57,411 bases of DNA from Bacilli bacterium (GCA_024695405.1 JAILIF010000030.1:1-57411); one strand, 5' to 3'; positions 11,430 to 21,413 are shown, counted from the stretch's first letter. Numbers and translations are program-made. Notes: generated by a model from the sequence alone, not told the origin.

Positions 11430-11430
11430 T

Positions 11431-11766
11431 TTACTTTTTAGAGTTTTCAAGAAGCTCAGTAATACGGGCTTCTTTTTTATACCCTTCGTCAAGAACAAAT
11501 CTTAATTCAGGGCATCTTCTTGTATCTAATCTTGAGGCTAATTTACTACGGATAAATCCTTTAGATTTTTCCAATACTTTCATTCCTTCTAATTCTTGGT
11601 CTTCGATAATAAAACTTACATAAACAGTTGCATAAGAAATATCTGCGCTTACTTTAACTTCTGGAATTGTTACAAATCCTAAATGAGGATTCTTTAATTC
11701 GATTTGAATAATTTCAGCAACACCTTTTCTGATAATGCCTGCTATTCTTTCTTGTTTGTTTGCCAT
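11431..11766 (-). CDS. rbfA: ribosome-binding factor A
   Basis: RIAGIIRKGVAEIIQIELKNPHLGFVTIPEVKVSADISYATVYVSF; follows infB. Confidence 0.95.
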   Translation of the reverse strand: MANKQERIAGIIRKGVAEIIQIELKNPHLGFVTIPEVKVSADISYATVYVSFIIEDQELEGMKVLEKSKGFIRSKLASRLDTRRCPELRFVLDEGYKKEARITELLENSKK

Positions 11767-13595
11767 TATTCGTCCTTATTTACCATTTCGTAGAATTCGA
11801 TAATATCGTTGACCTTTTCATCATTGAAGTTTTCGATTGTCATACCACATTCGAAACCTGCTTTGACTTCTTTAGCTTGATCTTTACCTCTTTGTAATGA
11901 AGCTAATTTACCTTCATAAATAACAACGCCATCTCTCATGATTCTACATAATGAGTTGTTTTTAACAACTCCATCAGTAATCATACATCCTGCGATTGTT
12001 CCAATTTTAGATACTTTGAATAATTGTCTAACTTCAGCTTGACCAAGAATAGATTCTGTTAATTCTGCTGGAGTCATACCTTTCATTGCTGCTTGAATTT
12101 CTTCAATCAAAGCATAAATGATTTTGTGCAATCTGATTTCAACTTTTTCTTCTTCAGCTTTAGCACGTGTTCTTGCATCTGGACGTACATTGAATCCATA
12201 GATGATTGCGTTACTAGCATTAGCTAATAAAACATCTGATTCAGTGATAGCGCCTGAAGTTGCACGAACAATATTAATTTTAATCTTATCTGTAGAAAGC
12301 TTTTCTAAAGATGCTTTAACAGCTTCTGCAGAACCAGTAGAGTCCGCTTTAACAATAATGTTAAAGTTGATAACTTCTCCAGTATTTGCAAGTAAGTCTT
12401 CTAACTTAGCACCACCAGATTTTGCCTTTTCAGCTTCATCTTTTGCAAGTTTACGCTTCATCGCGATTTCTTTAGCTTCAGCTTCAGTTGGGAAAGCCAT
12501 GAAACGATCACCTGCCAATGGTGTTTCACTTAAACCAATAACGCTAACTGGTGTACTTGGAGTAGCAACACTAACCACTGCTTTATATTCGTTAGTCATT
12601 CTACGTGCTTTACCATACGAAGTACCTACAACTAAGTAGTCACCTTCTCTTAAAGAACCATTTTGAACTAATAAAGTTGCTTTAGGCCCTTCATTTTTAT
12701 CAAGGACTGCCTCTAAGACAGTACCCATTGCAAATCTGTCTGGATTTGCTTTAAGTTCTTTCATTTCTGCAACTAAGACGATGCTTTCAAGCAATGCATC
12801 GATACCTTTTTTCTGCTTTGCAGAAATTTCAACGCAGATAACATCTCCACCATATTCTTCAGCGACTAATTCATGAGCCATTAATTCGTTTTTGACTCTC
12901 GAAGGATCTGCACCTGCTTTATCTACTTTATTAATTGCAACAATAATTGGTACTCCTGCAGCTTTTGCGTGGTCAATAGCTTCAATTGTTTGAGGCATAA
13001 CACCGTCATCTGCAGCGACAACTAAGACAACAATATCAGTAACACTAGCGCCTCTAGCTCTCATTGCAGTGAAAGCTTCGTGGCCTGGAGTATCGATAAA
13101 TGTTACTTTTTGTCCATTTACTTCTTTTTGATAAGCACCAATTTCTTGTGAAATTCCACCAGCCTCGGAATCAACTAAGTTGGAATTTCTAATTGCGTCA
13201 ATTAAAGTTGTTTTACCATGGTCAACGTGTCCCATGACTGTAACAACTGGTGGGCGAGGTTTTAACTTAGAAGGATCGTCTTTGATTTCGACATCTTCGA
13301 AGTTTTCCGCCGCAACAATAACTTTTTTCTCGAAATCGTAACCGAATTCAAGACAAATAGTTCCGATTAATTCATCATCTAGAACTGTATTGATAGTAAT
13401 CATCTTTCCTTGCATAAAAAGGAATTTAATGATGTCACCAACAGGAATTTCTAAAGTTTTAGATAATTCCCCAACAGTAATAGCGCCAGTATAAGTAAAA
13501 ACTCCACCGTTAACTTTAGTTCTTACTTTGTCAGCCTTAACTTTAGTAGAGACGTTTGTTTCTCTATCAAAGTTTTTATTGTTATTCTTTCCCAT
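11766..13595 (-). CDS. infB: translation initiation factor IF-2
   Basis: [49 protein letters not shown]. Confidence 0.98.
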   Translation of the reverse strand: MGKNNNKNFDRETNVSTKVKADKVRTKVNGGVFTYTGAITVGELSKTLEIPVGDIIKFLFMQGKMITINTVLDDELIGTICLEFGYDFEKKVIVAAENFEDVEIKDDPSKLKPRPPVVTVMGHVDHGKTTLIDAIRNSNLVDSEAGGISQEIGAYQKEVNGQKVTFIDTPGHEAFTAMRARGASVTDIVVLVVAADDGVMPQTIEAIDHAKAAGVPIIVAINKVDKAGADPSRVKNELMAHELVAEEYGGDVICVEISAKQKKGIDALLESIVLVAEMKELKANPDRFAMGTVLEAVLDKNEGPKATLLVQNGSLREGDYLVVGTSYGKARRMTNEYKAVVSVATPSTPVSVIGLSETPLAGDRFMAFPTEAEAKEIAMKRKLAKDEAEKAKSGGAKLEDLLANTGEVINFNIIVKADSTGSAEAVKASLEKLSTDKIKINIVRATSGAITESDVLLANASNAIIYGFNVRPDARTRAKAEEEKVEIRLHKIIYALIEEIQAAMKGMTPAELTESILGQAEVRQLFKVSKIGTIAGCMITDGVVKNNSLCRIMRDGVVIYEGKLASLQRGKDQAKEVKAGFECGMTIENFNDEKVNDIIEFYEMVNKDE

Positions 13596-13637
13596 ATTGG
13601 CACCTCCTATTTAACAATTTTTGAAAATGATTATCTA

Positions 13638-15338
13638 TTAGCGGTTATCCTCATCGTAGTAATCATCATATTCATCGTAATCGACATCATCTTCATCTTC
13701 GTAATCATCTTCAGATTCTTCTGCGTCGAGTTCTGCGAGTTCTTCTTCTGTATAAATAGACATTCTTTCAGCGGAAGATGTATCAGTAACACCTTTCTTG
13801 TCATCTTTATCTTCAGATTCTTCTTTCTTTTTGTTGAATTTCTTCTTTGAAGAAGTTTTCTTATTGTTATCTTCGGACTCAAGGGAAGCTTCTAAATCTG
13901 CTAATGAAGTTGTTGTCTTAACAGTTGTTGTAGGAGCAACTGGAGTTTCTTCAACAGGTTTTTCTTCTGCTTTTGCAGCGACTGGAGCTTCTTCTTCAAC
14001 TGGAGCGACTACTTCTTCAGTTTCTTCAACTTCAGCTTCTAAAGCTTCATTTAAATCATCATTTACACTATCGTCATAAACTCTATCTTGTGGAGCGACA
14101 TATCCTTCTGGTAATCCAGGGAGAACAGTTGTATTAACTTTGATGTCATTTCTTGCAGCGGTTGCAGCAGCCATTTCAGCAGCTTTTTGTGCAGCAAGTT
14201 CCATAACGAGTTTGTTCTTAGCTTCAAGTTCAGCAGCTTGAAGTTCTTCGATTGTTTGATATGATAAGTTAGCTTCCATAGCTTCTGTTTCTAACTTGAT
14301 ATCAATGTGGTATCCAGTTAATTTAGCAGCTAATCTAACGTTAGCACCTTTACGGCCGATAGCGAGTGAGAATGAATCGTCTTTGACGATTGCAGTAGCA
14401 CTCTTTTCATCTGGATTAACAATAACGCCAGCGACACGTGCAGGTTTTAAAGCTTCAATAATGAATAAACCTGGGTTTTCGCTCCAAGCGATAACGTCAA
14501 TTTTTTCTTTTGCTTGGCCATTCCCTAAATGACCAACAACTTTTTGAATTTTAGTACCATTAGGGCCAATACAAGCACCTGCAGGATCGATATTTGGATC
14601 AGGAGAATAAACAGCAATTTTACTTCTTTCGCCAGCTTCACGCGCAATACCTTTAACGATAACAGAACCATTATAAATATCTGGAACTTCTTCGTTCAAA
14701 ATGCATCTTAGGAAGCCTTCGTTGGATCTAGAAACAACAATGTGAGCACCTTTAGTTCCACTAGCAACGTCGCTAATGTAAACCTTAATTTGGTCACCAA
14801 CATTGAATTTTTCTTCACCAATCAATTGGCTATGAGGCAAGTAGACTGAAGTACGAACTAAGTTAACAGTAACACCTTTTTCATCGACTTTTTCGACTTT
14901 ACCAGTGATAATTGTGCCAATTTTATCCTTGAATGCTTCATAAAGAATGCCCTTTTCTGCTTCAGCAAACTTTTGATGCATGATTGATTTAATTGACATA
15001 GCTGTTGCTTTTCTTAAATCATCAATACTTGCTTCAATGAAGTATTCATCGCCATCTTTATATTGTGGTTTCTTCTTTCCTTCATTTGCGTCTTCTGTTG
15101 CGATTTCTAAGAAATCGTCTTGAACATCATCTCTGACAATTTTAACTTGCCACATTTCGATAATGCCTTTGTCTGCATCGATGTTAACTCTAACATCTGC
15201 ATCATCACCACCGAGTTGTTTACGGTAGCCTTTGATAAGTGCTTCCTCTAGGGCAGCAAGCACTGTCTCTCTTGTAATTCCTTTGCCAGCTTCAATTTCT
15301 TCTAAAGCAGCATTGAATTGCGTTGCGTCAATAGTCAT
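13638..15338 (-). CDS. nusA: transcription termination/antitermination factor NusA with long acidic C-terminal extension
   Basis: S1 plus KH core (VDPAGACIGPNGTKIQ-like DPAGACIGPNGTK, IGRKGANVRLAAKLTG); C-terminal ~170 aa rich in E/D/K. Confidence 0.96.
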   Translation of the reverse strand: MTIDATQFNAALEEIEAGKGITRETVLAALEEALIKGYRKQLGGDDADVRVNIDADKGIIEMWQVKIVRDDVQDDFLEIATEDANEGKKKPQYKDGDEYFIEASIDDLRKATAMSIKSIMHQKFAEAEKGILYEAFKDKIGTIITGKVEKVDEKGVTVNLVRTSVYLPHSQLIGEEKFNVGDQIKVYISDVASGTKGAHIVVSRSNEGFLRCILNEEVPDIYNGSVIVKGIAREAGERSKIAVYSPDPNIDPAGACIGPNGTKIQKVVGHLGNGQAKEKIDVIAWSENPGLFIIEALKPARVAGVIVNPDEKSATAIVKDDSFSLAIGRKGANVRLAAKLTGYHIDIKLETEAMEANLSYQTIEELQAAELEAKNKLVMELAAQKAAEMAAATAARNDIKVNTTVLPGLPEGYVAPQDRVYDDSVNDDLNEALEAEVEETEEVVAPVEEEAPVAAKAEEKPVEETPVAPTTTVKTTTSLADLEASLESEDNNKKTSSKKKFNKKKEESEDKDDKKGVTDTSSAERMSIYTEEELAELDAEESEDDYEDEDDVDYDEYDDYYDEDNR

Positions 15339-15351
15339 AACTATTTACTCC

Positions 15352-15810
15352 TTAAAATTTAATTGCTAAGCGTATTTTTAAGATGTTAGTTTTCACAACT
15401 TCAACATCTTTGCTTCTTGTTTTAATTCTCTTAGTTATTAAGATTGAATCACTATTTACTTCTTTTAAAGTGCCTTCAAAAATATTTTCTCCATCAATTG
15501 GATTATTAACGTGTACATTAACATAACTATCAACGTACTTATCTAATTCATCCACTTTCAATGGCTTTTCAGCACCCAAAGAAGAAATATCAAGGTTATA
15601 TGCAGTATCAAATGGGTCTACTTCATCTAAATATGTATTAAGTACATTTGTTACTTCAACAATGTCTTCCATATTAATTGGAGCGACTCTATCGACTACA
15701 ATACTTACTTGCAAAGAGCCATTATTTCTGGATACGTTTAAACTAACAAGATCATAATTGATACTAGCTAATTTGTTTGAGACGAGTTCAGATAATTGTT
15801 TTTCTTCCAT
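15352..15810 (-). CDS. rimP: ribosome maturation factor RimP
   Basis: LQVSIVVDR...DLDISSLGAEKPL-like (NLDISSLGAEKPL); first gene of the nusA operon. Confidence 0.93.
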   Translation of the reverse strand: MEEKQLSELVSNKLASINYDLVSLNVSRNNGSLQVSIVVDRVAPINMEDIVEVTNVLNTYLDEVDPFDTAYNLDISSLGAEKPLKVDELDKYVDSYVNVHVNNPIDGENIFEGTLKEVNSDSILITKRIKTRSKDVEVVKTNILKIRLAIKF

Positions 15811-15828
15811 AATTCTCCCTTAAAAACA

Positions 15829-15885
15829 AAGAGTGGCCATTTCGGTCACTCTTGTTCAGAGTATTGTACTTTCTTTCGAAAGCAC
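15829..15885 (-). promoter_or_regulatory. candidate transcription-attenuator leader of rimP-nusA-infB
   Basis: Promoter TTTACA-N17-TATGAT (15918 to 15890), then P1 hairpin GTGCTTTC-GAAA-GAAAGTAC, alternative ACTCT-GAACA-AGAGT hairpin, and terminator-like AAGAGTG...CACTCTT-TGTTTTT ahead of SD AAGGGAG. Confidence 0.55.
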
Positions 15886-15953
15886 CATTATCATAATTGA
15901 ATATTTACAATTTGTAAACAACAATTTGAAATAATTTCAATAACGCTTTCTAA

Positions 15954-16934
15954 TCACTCTTTTTTTTCGTTTTCAGCATTGTTATTTTGATTGGATTCTT
16001 CCTCTTTAACTTCTTGCTGTTTATTTTCTTCTATTGGAATATCATCTTGAGCGTTTTCGTTAACTGAAGCTTTTGCTTGATTATTTACATTAGCGGGGGC
16101 TTCTACGTTTTCTTCTATTGGTTGAGGCTCCACTACAGTTTCTTCAACAACAGTTTCGTTTTTCTTTGATTTACGTGATTTTTTTATTTCGATTTTTTCT
16201 TCTTTGTTTTTGTTTTTTCTAATCAAAGCAGCATCTGCAACATAAAGCTTTCCTTTAATAAATAAAACATTAATCCAATATTGTGCAATCCAACAAATAA
16301 GCAATATGATCCAAAGGATATATTGTAAAGGACAAGTCTTAGCAATATATATATCACCATCGCCAAGAACCTCTTTAGCAATATATTTTGTGCAAAAATT
16401 TGTGATAAACGAACTAATAACAAATAATGTCAAAACAAAGAACGCAACCACTGTTAATCTTCTTGAAATATATGGATATGTTCCAGTTGCTAATCTAATG
16501 ATTCCTTCAACGAAAATAAATAACGCTAAAATGCATAAAGTAATGTATCCAAACGCAAGGATATAATCAAACACATCAGAAATAGAATTTTGAGTATACC
16601 AACCCACCGCTGCGTTTCCAATATTGGTAGCCTCTTTAAAAGAGCTCAGGTAATTAAACAAGTCAGAATTATATTTACTAGATGCGAAAAAATGGGTTCC
16701 TTTAGCAAAAGATTCTAAGAAATTAATTTTTAAAAAACTGTTAGCAAGAACATTATGAGCATAGTCAATAGCGTTAGCTTGCATTACCACGCCATTAATC
16801 GTAGCTCCTATAATAGGGAATAAAGTTAAGCAAAATAAAATCATTAAACCTAAAAATACACAAATAGATCCACTTAAAATACTTCCCAATGAACGTTTTG
16901 GATAAATTTTAATACCGTTAACTTTACTTACCAT
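15954..16934 (-). CDS. membrane protein with acidic C-terminal tail, unknown function
   Basis: Multiple hydrophobic segments; low-complexity E/N-rich tail. Confidence 0.65.
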   Translation of the reverse strand: MVSKVNGIKIYPKRSLGSILSGSICVFLGLMILFCLTLFPIIGATINGVVMQANAIDYAHNVLANSFLKINFLESFAKGTHFFASSKYNSDLFNYLSSFKEATNIGNAAVGWYTQNSISDVFDYILAFGYITLCILALFIFVEGIIRLATGTYPYISRRLTVVAFFVLTLFVISSFITNFCTKYIAKEVLGDGDIYIAKTCPLQYILWIILLICWIAQYWINVLFIKGKLYVADAALIRKNKNKEEKIEIKKSRKSKKNETVVEETVVEPQPIEENVEAPANVNNQAKASVNENAQDDIPIEENKQQEVKEEESNQNNNAENEKKE

Positions 16935-16955
16935 ACGAAATTATTATATACGATA

Positions 16956-17645
16956 TTAGTCCTTGTTTGTTCTTAACTTTTTTAATTTCTTTCTTTTTAA
17001 AGAAGATAAAATGAATAAAGCAATTGAACAAGCGATAATCGATACACCTATTACTATTGCACAAACCATAAAAAAGCTCTCTGGTAAAATCAAAATTATG
17101 TGATTAATTTCAGGATCAATGAAGTAATCTAACTTACCAGGAAACAGTATTCTATGAAAATAATCAAAAGCTATATCAAAATTAATAGCGGCAAAAATGC
17201 CGATTGTCAAAGGTACTACAATAATACACCATGCAGCAACTGAATATGTTTTAGGATAAATAATAAAACTTTTTTTCTTCTTTTCGATTATTTTTAAAAC
17301 AATGATTCCGATTAAACCAATAAGTAAAAACGCAAAATCTATAGTGAATAAAGTTCTACAATCCCTAAAATGTGGAATATCACTTTCTGAGTATAAGAGC
17401 TTACCCGCTGAAAAAGGAGCGTAAAAACAACAATAATTCAAAACTTCATTGTAGCCTTCAACGACGTCATCGAAAGTATAATTTAAACCTGTATATTCAT
17501 TAAGACTTTCCACTATTCCCATTGGCTTTATACAAAGAGTATGAATAAATCTACAAAATATTGGTAAAGCAATAGAAAAACTAATTACAAAAATAAACGC
17601 AAATAAACCAAATAAAATGTTTAAAAACACATTTCGTATTTTCAT
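16956..17645 (-). CDS. multi-pass membrane protein, unknown function
   Basis: About four hydrophobic segments; follows the SEL1 gene closely. Confidence 0.6.
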   Translation of the reverse strand: MKIRNVFLNILFGLFAFIFVISFSIALPIFCRFIHTLCIKPMGIVESLNEYTGLNYTFDDVVEGYNEVLNYCCFYAPFSAGKLLYSESDIPHFRDCRTLFTIDFAFLLIGLIGIIVLKIIEKKKKSFIIYPKTYSVAAWCIIVVPLTIGIFAAINFDIAFDYFHRILFPGKLDYFIDPEINHIILILPESFFMVCAIVIGVSIIACSIALFILSSLKRKKLKKLRTNKD

Positions 17646-17660
17646 AAAAGCACCAAATTA

Positions 17661-18455
17661 TTAAACACTCTTTTTAAGAGCTTCTGCTTTCCAAAACTGC
17701 GATATTTCTTCGTTTTTTAATGTGCCAATGCCTTTTTCGTAATACTCAGCAAGTCGATTCATCGCACCTGAAGAGCCTTTCTTTGCGGCTTTTAACAATA
17801 ATGATAGAGATTTTGAATTATCTTGATCCACAACTTTTCCGCTTCTATAAAGATCTGCTAAAAGAACAAGACATTTAGGATTATTGTTAAATGAGCCTTT
17901 TTTAAGCAAATCAATAGCTAATTTAGGATTACATTTTTCAAAATTATTATCTAGAAGAAGTAAGCTTCTTAAATATAAAACATCAGCATTATCGCTATTA
18001 CACTTGCGTAAAATAGACATGCATTTATTTAAATCTTTATCACAGCCACAGCCAATTCTATACATATTCGCTAACAAAAATAATGACTTATCATAATTTT
18101 GAACAGCGGATTCGTATGCAAAATTAAATGCCTTCTTTTCATCTTTTTCTACTCCGACACCGTTCATATAACATACTGCAACATTGTATTGAGATATGTA
18201 ATCTCCACACTTTGCAGATTTTAAGTAATACTCAAAAGCCTTTTCTTTATTTACGTCTACCCCTAGACCTTTTTCAAAGAAATACCCAATTTTTCTTAAG
18301 TATGTAGGCTTATCTGTATTGATAATTCTGGTTAGATAAGAAAAAGCCCTAACATAGTTACCTTTATCTTGATAATGACTGGCAAGCATGAATATGGCAT
18401 CTTCATTATTTAATAATGCTAATTTTTGATACTTTATTAAATCAATCTCATCCAT
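17661..18455 (-). CDS. SEL1-like/tetratricopeptide repeat protein
   Basis: Repeats such as YFEKGLGVDVNKEKAFEYYLKSAKCGD, YMNGVGVEKDEKKAFNFAYESA, YYEKGIGTLKNEE. Confidence 0.88.
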   Translation of the reverse strand: MDEIDLIKYQKLALLNNEDAIFMLASHYQDKGNYVRAFSYLTRIINTDKPTYLRKIGYFFEKGLGVDVNKEKAFEYYLKSAKCGDYISQYNVAVCYMNGVGVEKDEKKAFNFAYESAVQNYDKSLFLLANMYRIGCGCDKDLNKCMSILRKCNSDNADVLYLRSLLLLDNNFEKCNPKLAIDLLKKGSFNNNPKCLVLLADLYRSGKVVDQDNSKSLSLLLKAAKKGSSGAMNRLAEYYEKGIGTLKNEEISQFWKAEALKKSV

Positions 18456-18522
18456 GCGTATAGAATAGCATATTTTTATAAAATATTGACATACAGAATA
18501 TTGAAGTTTAAATTAATTTTCT

Positions 18523-19149
18523 ATGATAATTGTTGAAGTAATTCTACTCGGCATAGCTCTTAGCATGGATGCGTTTGCTGTAAGTGTATCATGTGGACTG
18601 ACTTATGTAGATTTGAATAAAAAGAAATGTTTTTTTATTGCTTTTGTATTCGGTTTAATGCAAGCATTAATGCCATTAATTGGGTACTGGATTGTTGAGT
18701 TAATAACTATTCTTGTAGATGAAGCTTCTGGAGCAGCCGTTGGGCAAATTGCCTCTACTATTGTTTCGTGTATTGCGTTTTCTCTTCTTATTTTCTTAGG
18801 AATCAAAATGATTATCGAAGCAGTTAAGGAAATGAAGAAAAGTGAAGAAGAGAAAGAACCAAAGAAATATTCTTTTAAAGAGGTCATGTATTTTGGTATT
18901 GCTACTAGCATTGATGCATTAGGTGCCGGAGTTGCTTTACATGCGGGTTTATCCAATAACGTTAGTATATGGTTACACGTCACCATCATTATGGTTTGTA
19001 CATTCACAATTTCCTTAATTGGAATCATTCTTGCAAAACAAGTTACAAAGCTATTAAAAGGTAAATTTGAGATAACAGGAATTATAGGTGGATGTATCTT
19101 AATTCTACTAGGAATTTGGATACTCTTGAGTCACTTTCTAGGATTATAA
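18523..19149 (+). CDS. mntP: manganese efflux pump MntP family
   Basis: LGIALSMDAFAVSVSCGL and FGIATSIDALGAGVAL repeats; six-TM pattern. Confidence 0.92.
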   Translation: MIIVEVILLGIALSMDAFAVSVSCGLTYVDLNKKKCFFIAFVFGLMQALMPLIGYWIVELITILVDEASGAAVGQIASTIVSCIAFSLLIFLGIKMIIEAVKEMKKSEEEKEPKKYSFKEVMYFGIATSIDALGAGVALHAGLSNNVSIWLHVTIIMVCTFTISLIGIILAKQVTKLLKGKFEITGIIGGCILILLGIWILLSHFLGL

Positions 19150-19213
19150 AAAACCAAGCATTTGAAATAACGCTTGGTATTTTTTTAGTATTTATTACAA
19201 AGTAAGCATTGAA

Positions 19214-19849
19214 TTATTTCAATAGTTCCTCAATAGAATTTATTCTTGTATACTTTTCGTTTGAGTACTCATTATGTCTATCTAGAAGCACTCCATCAAT
19301 TCCTGCATTTTTGGCTGCTAAAATGTCATTAACAGCGTCTCCTACGTAGACAACTTCATCAAGGGAAAATTTCTCTTTTATCTTATCTAATGCTACAAGA
19401 ATCGGTGTTGGATCTGGCTTAGTTTCTTTAACGGTTTCGTTACCAACTATCACATCAAATAATCCAAAATCCATATCAAACATTTTCAAAACATCTTTAA
19501 CGTGTTTTTCATTATTAGACGTCACTATGCCTAATATAGCCACACTCATCTTTAAATCAATAATTGTGTCATACGTATCTTCATATATTGAAATGCGTTT
19601 GTTAGATTCTTTGGAATTAACTAGTTCAGTTATCAAATTTAAAAATGGTTCAATATCTTCTTCTCTATAAGAAGGGACAATTTTTCTATATGTTTCTGGA
19701 ATAGGAACTCTTGTGTAATGAAGAACATCATCTTCGTTAAGTTGTACTCCCTTTTTTAGAAAAGCTTCTTTAAAAACATATGTACTGCTGTCAAGAGTAT
19801 CAAATAAAGTGCCATCAAAATCAAATAGATATACTTTGTATTGTTTCAT
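19214..19849 (-). CDS. HAD family hydrolase (phosphoglycolate phosphatase-like)
   Basis: YLFDFDGTLFDT, GIVTSNN, VYVGDAVNDILAAKNAG. Confidence 0.92.
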   Translation of the reverse strand: MKQYKVYLFDFDGTLFDTLDSSTYVFKEAFLKKGVQLNEDDVLHYTRVPIPETYRKIVPSYREEDIEPFLNLITELVNSKESNKRISIYEDTYDTIIDLKMSVAILGIVTSNNEKHVKDVLKMFDMDFGLFDVIVGNETVKETKPDPTPILVALDKIKEKFSLDEVVYVGDAVNDILAAKNAGIDGVLLDRHNEYSNEKYTRINSIEELLK

Positions 19850-20340
19850 TAATCCACCACTAATTCGTATGCGTTTCTAAGTCCGCCTTCAACAGGACTT
19901 ATAATACCACAATATTGAAAACCATTCTTTAGAATAGTTCTAATCATGGATTTATTACAGGAATGTGTATCGATTCGTATATTGAGTTTATTCTTAGTTA
20001 TTTCTGAAACAATATAAGAAAAAATATCTTTTTCTCTTTGAGAAGAAGCTAATCTATGAATTGTTCCATATGGTCTATCTGTTTTCCATGCACCATCAAT
20101 TTCTAGATAAGTTCTATCAACGCCGATAATATAAGCAAATGTCGCTAATATTCCTTTTTCATCATCTTCAACAATATAAGATTGTCCTAATTCTATATCA
20201 GAGATAATTATTTCTTTGCTAGGCCAATTGTCATGCCATTGATTAGGATTACCATGACTGGCCATATATTTCCTAGCGTTATCAAAAATAATAAGCATTT
20301 CTGGCAAATCATTCATTGTAGATTTTCTAATTCTTTTCAT
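19849..20340 (-). CDS. GNAT family N-acetyltransferase
   Basis: RKSTMNDLPEMLIIFDNARKYMASHGNPNQW; overlaps next gene's start. Confidence 0.8.
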   Translation of the reverse strand: MKRIRKSTMNDLPEMLIIFDNARKYMASHGNPNQWHDNWPSKEIIISDIELGQSYIVEDDEKGILATFAYIIGVDRTYLEIDGAWKTDRPYGTIHRLASSQREKDIFSYIVSEITKNKLNIRIDTHSCNKSMIRTILKNGFQYCGIISPVEGGLRNAYELVVD

Positions 20341-20575
20341 ATCGAATATATTATTATATTTTAAATTTTCCTAAAAGAAATAAGCATTTAATATTACGCC
20401 TTATTGCTTTATATATTCATTCATTCTTTGTGTTAATTTTTGAAATGTACATTAATCGCCATAAAATGAACGATTAATCGATTTTGTACACTACCAAAAT
20501 CTATCTTTTTTAATGCCTAACTCAGACAAGAAAATAACTTATAATTCTATAGACAAAATTGTCTCATTTTTTTGC

Positions 20576-20737
20576 CTAATTTTTTAAAGAGTTAAACGGC
20601 ATCATTTCTTCAAATGTTTTAATCAAAAAAGAATAGAATTTTTCATTGTATATTTCATAGTAAGAAAAGCCAGAAAATGCCGAGAGTAAAAGCAATATTG
20701 TTTCCATTAAACTTTTGATAAAACATAATCCAAACAT
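20576..20737 (-). CDS. possible 53-aa small ORF in intergenic region
   Basis: Own translation MFGLCFIKSLMETILLLLSAFSGFSYYEIYNEKFYSFLIKTFEEMMPFNSLKN; no clear SD; below ORF-track cutoff. Confidence 0.25.
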   Translation of the reverse strand: MFGLCFIKSLMETILLLLSAFSGFSYYEIYNEKFYSFLIKTFEEMMPFNSLKN

Positions 20738-20794
20738 TAGAGAATATTTCCGCTAGAAGTAGGAGCAGTTTTAAGCTGTTTTTTTAATAAAAAG

Positions 20795-20876
20795 TTTTCC
20801 ACACACATTATGGCTGTGCAAAAAAATCACTTTCCACTTTTTTACGCTGTGGAGAAAATGAAAAAAGTTATCCACA
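20795..20876. promoter_or_regulatory. cluster of DnaA-box-like 9-mers
   Basis: TTATCCACA (20868-20876), TTTTCCACA (20795-20803), and minus-strand TTTTGCACA (20815-20823) and TTCTCCACA (20848-20856). Confidence 0.5.
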
Positions 20877-20996
20877 TAACATTACTTTAGTAAAAACTAC
20901 TAATTTTATACTATCGTTATTGATTTAACCTACATTTGAATATAATTAAATCCACCGATTTTCAATCATTCAGTAGCTTTTTTTCACTTACTTATT

Positions 20997-21413
20997 TCAC
21001 TCTTGTTGGGAGTTACTTTTTACTATTGAAATAATATAAAACAAGAGGCCAAATAGAAGCAACGTTCCACCTACTACACTATAGATAATTATGTGAATAT
21101 CTCTAGTCGTTCCGTATATTTCTAAGAAGCCTTTAAAATAACATCCAACAGTGAGTGTAGCAACACCAGAATTATAGAGATTTGAACATATTGAATTTGG
21201 GCCTTTTTTTGTCTTTGATAAAGTTATGATTAAGTATGGCATTAATCCTAGTGTTAGAGGCACTAAAAATCCAAGCAACATAAACCAGGAAATTACACCA
21301 TGAGCCCTAGTCTCGTATATATATCCAAATAGCATGCAGAAAACAACTACACCACAGTAGATGAAAAGGTTTCTTATTACATTCTTTCTATTATTATTTA
21401 AAGAGAATAGCAT
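20997..21413 (-). CDS. small multi-pass membrane protein, unknown function
   Basis: Four hydrophobic segments; overlaps the start region with the upstream glycosidase. Confidence 0.6.
   Translation of the reverse strand: MLFSLNNNRKNVIRNLFIYCGVVVFCMLFGYIYETRAHGVISWFMLLGFLVPLTLGLMPYLIITLSKTKKGPNSICSNLYNSGVATLTVGCYFKGFLEIYGTTRDIHIIIYSVVGGTLLLFGLLFYIISIVKSNSQQE

Noticed and set aside
12202-12639. 145-aa plus ORF antisense to infB
   Set aside because: Antisense of a highly conserved gene; no RBS or recognisable domain.
13631-13882. 83-aa K/M-rich minus ORF
   Set aside because: Out-of-frame reading of the acidic 3' end of nusA.
18480-18522. yybP-ykoY manganese riboswitch upstream of mntP
   Set aside because: Promoter lies directly against the ATG, leaving no room for a riboswitch.
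18603-19028. 141-aa minus ORF
   Set aside because: Antisense to mntP.
20795-20876. Calling the DnaA-box cluster oriC
   Set aside because: No dnaA/dnaN or replication genes nearby and no strand switch around the site; kept only as a DnaA-box cluster.
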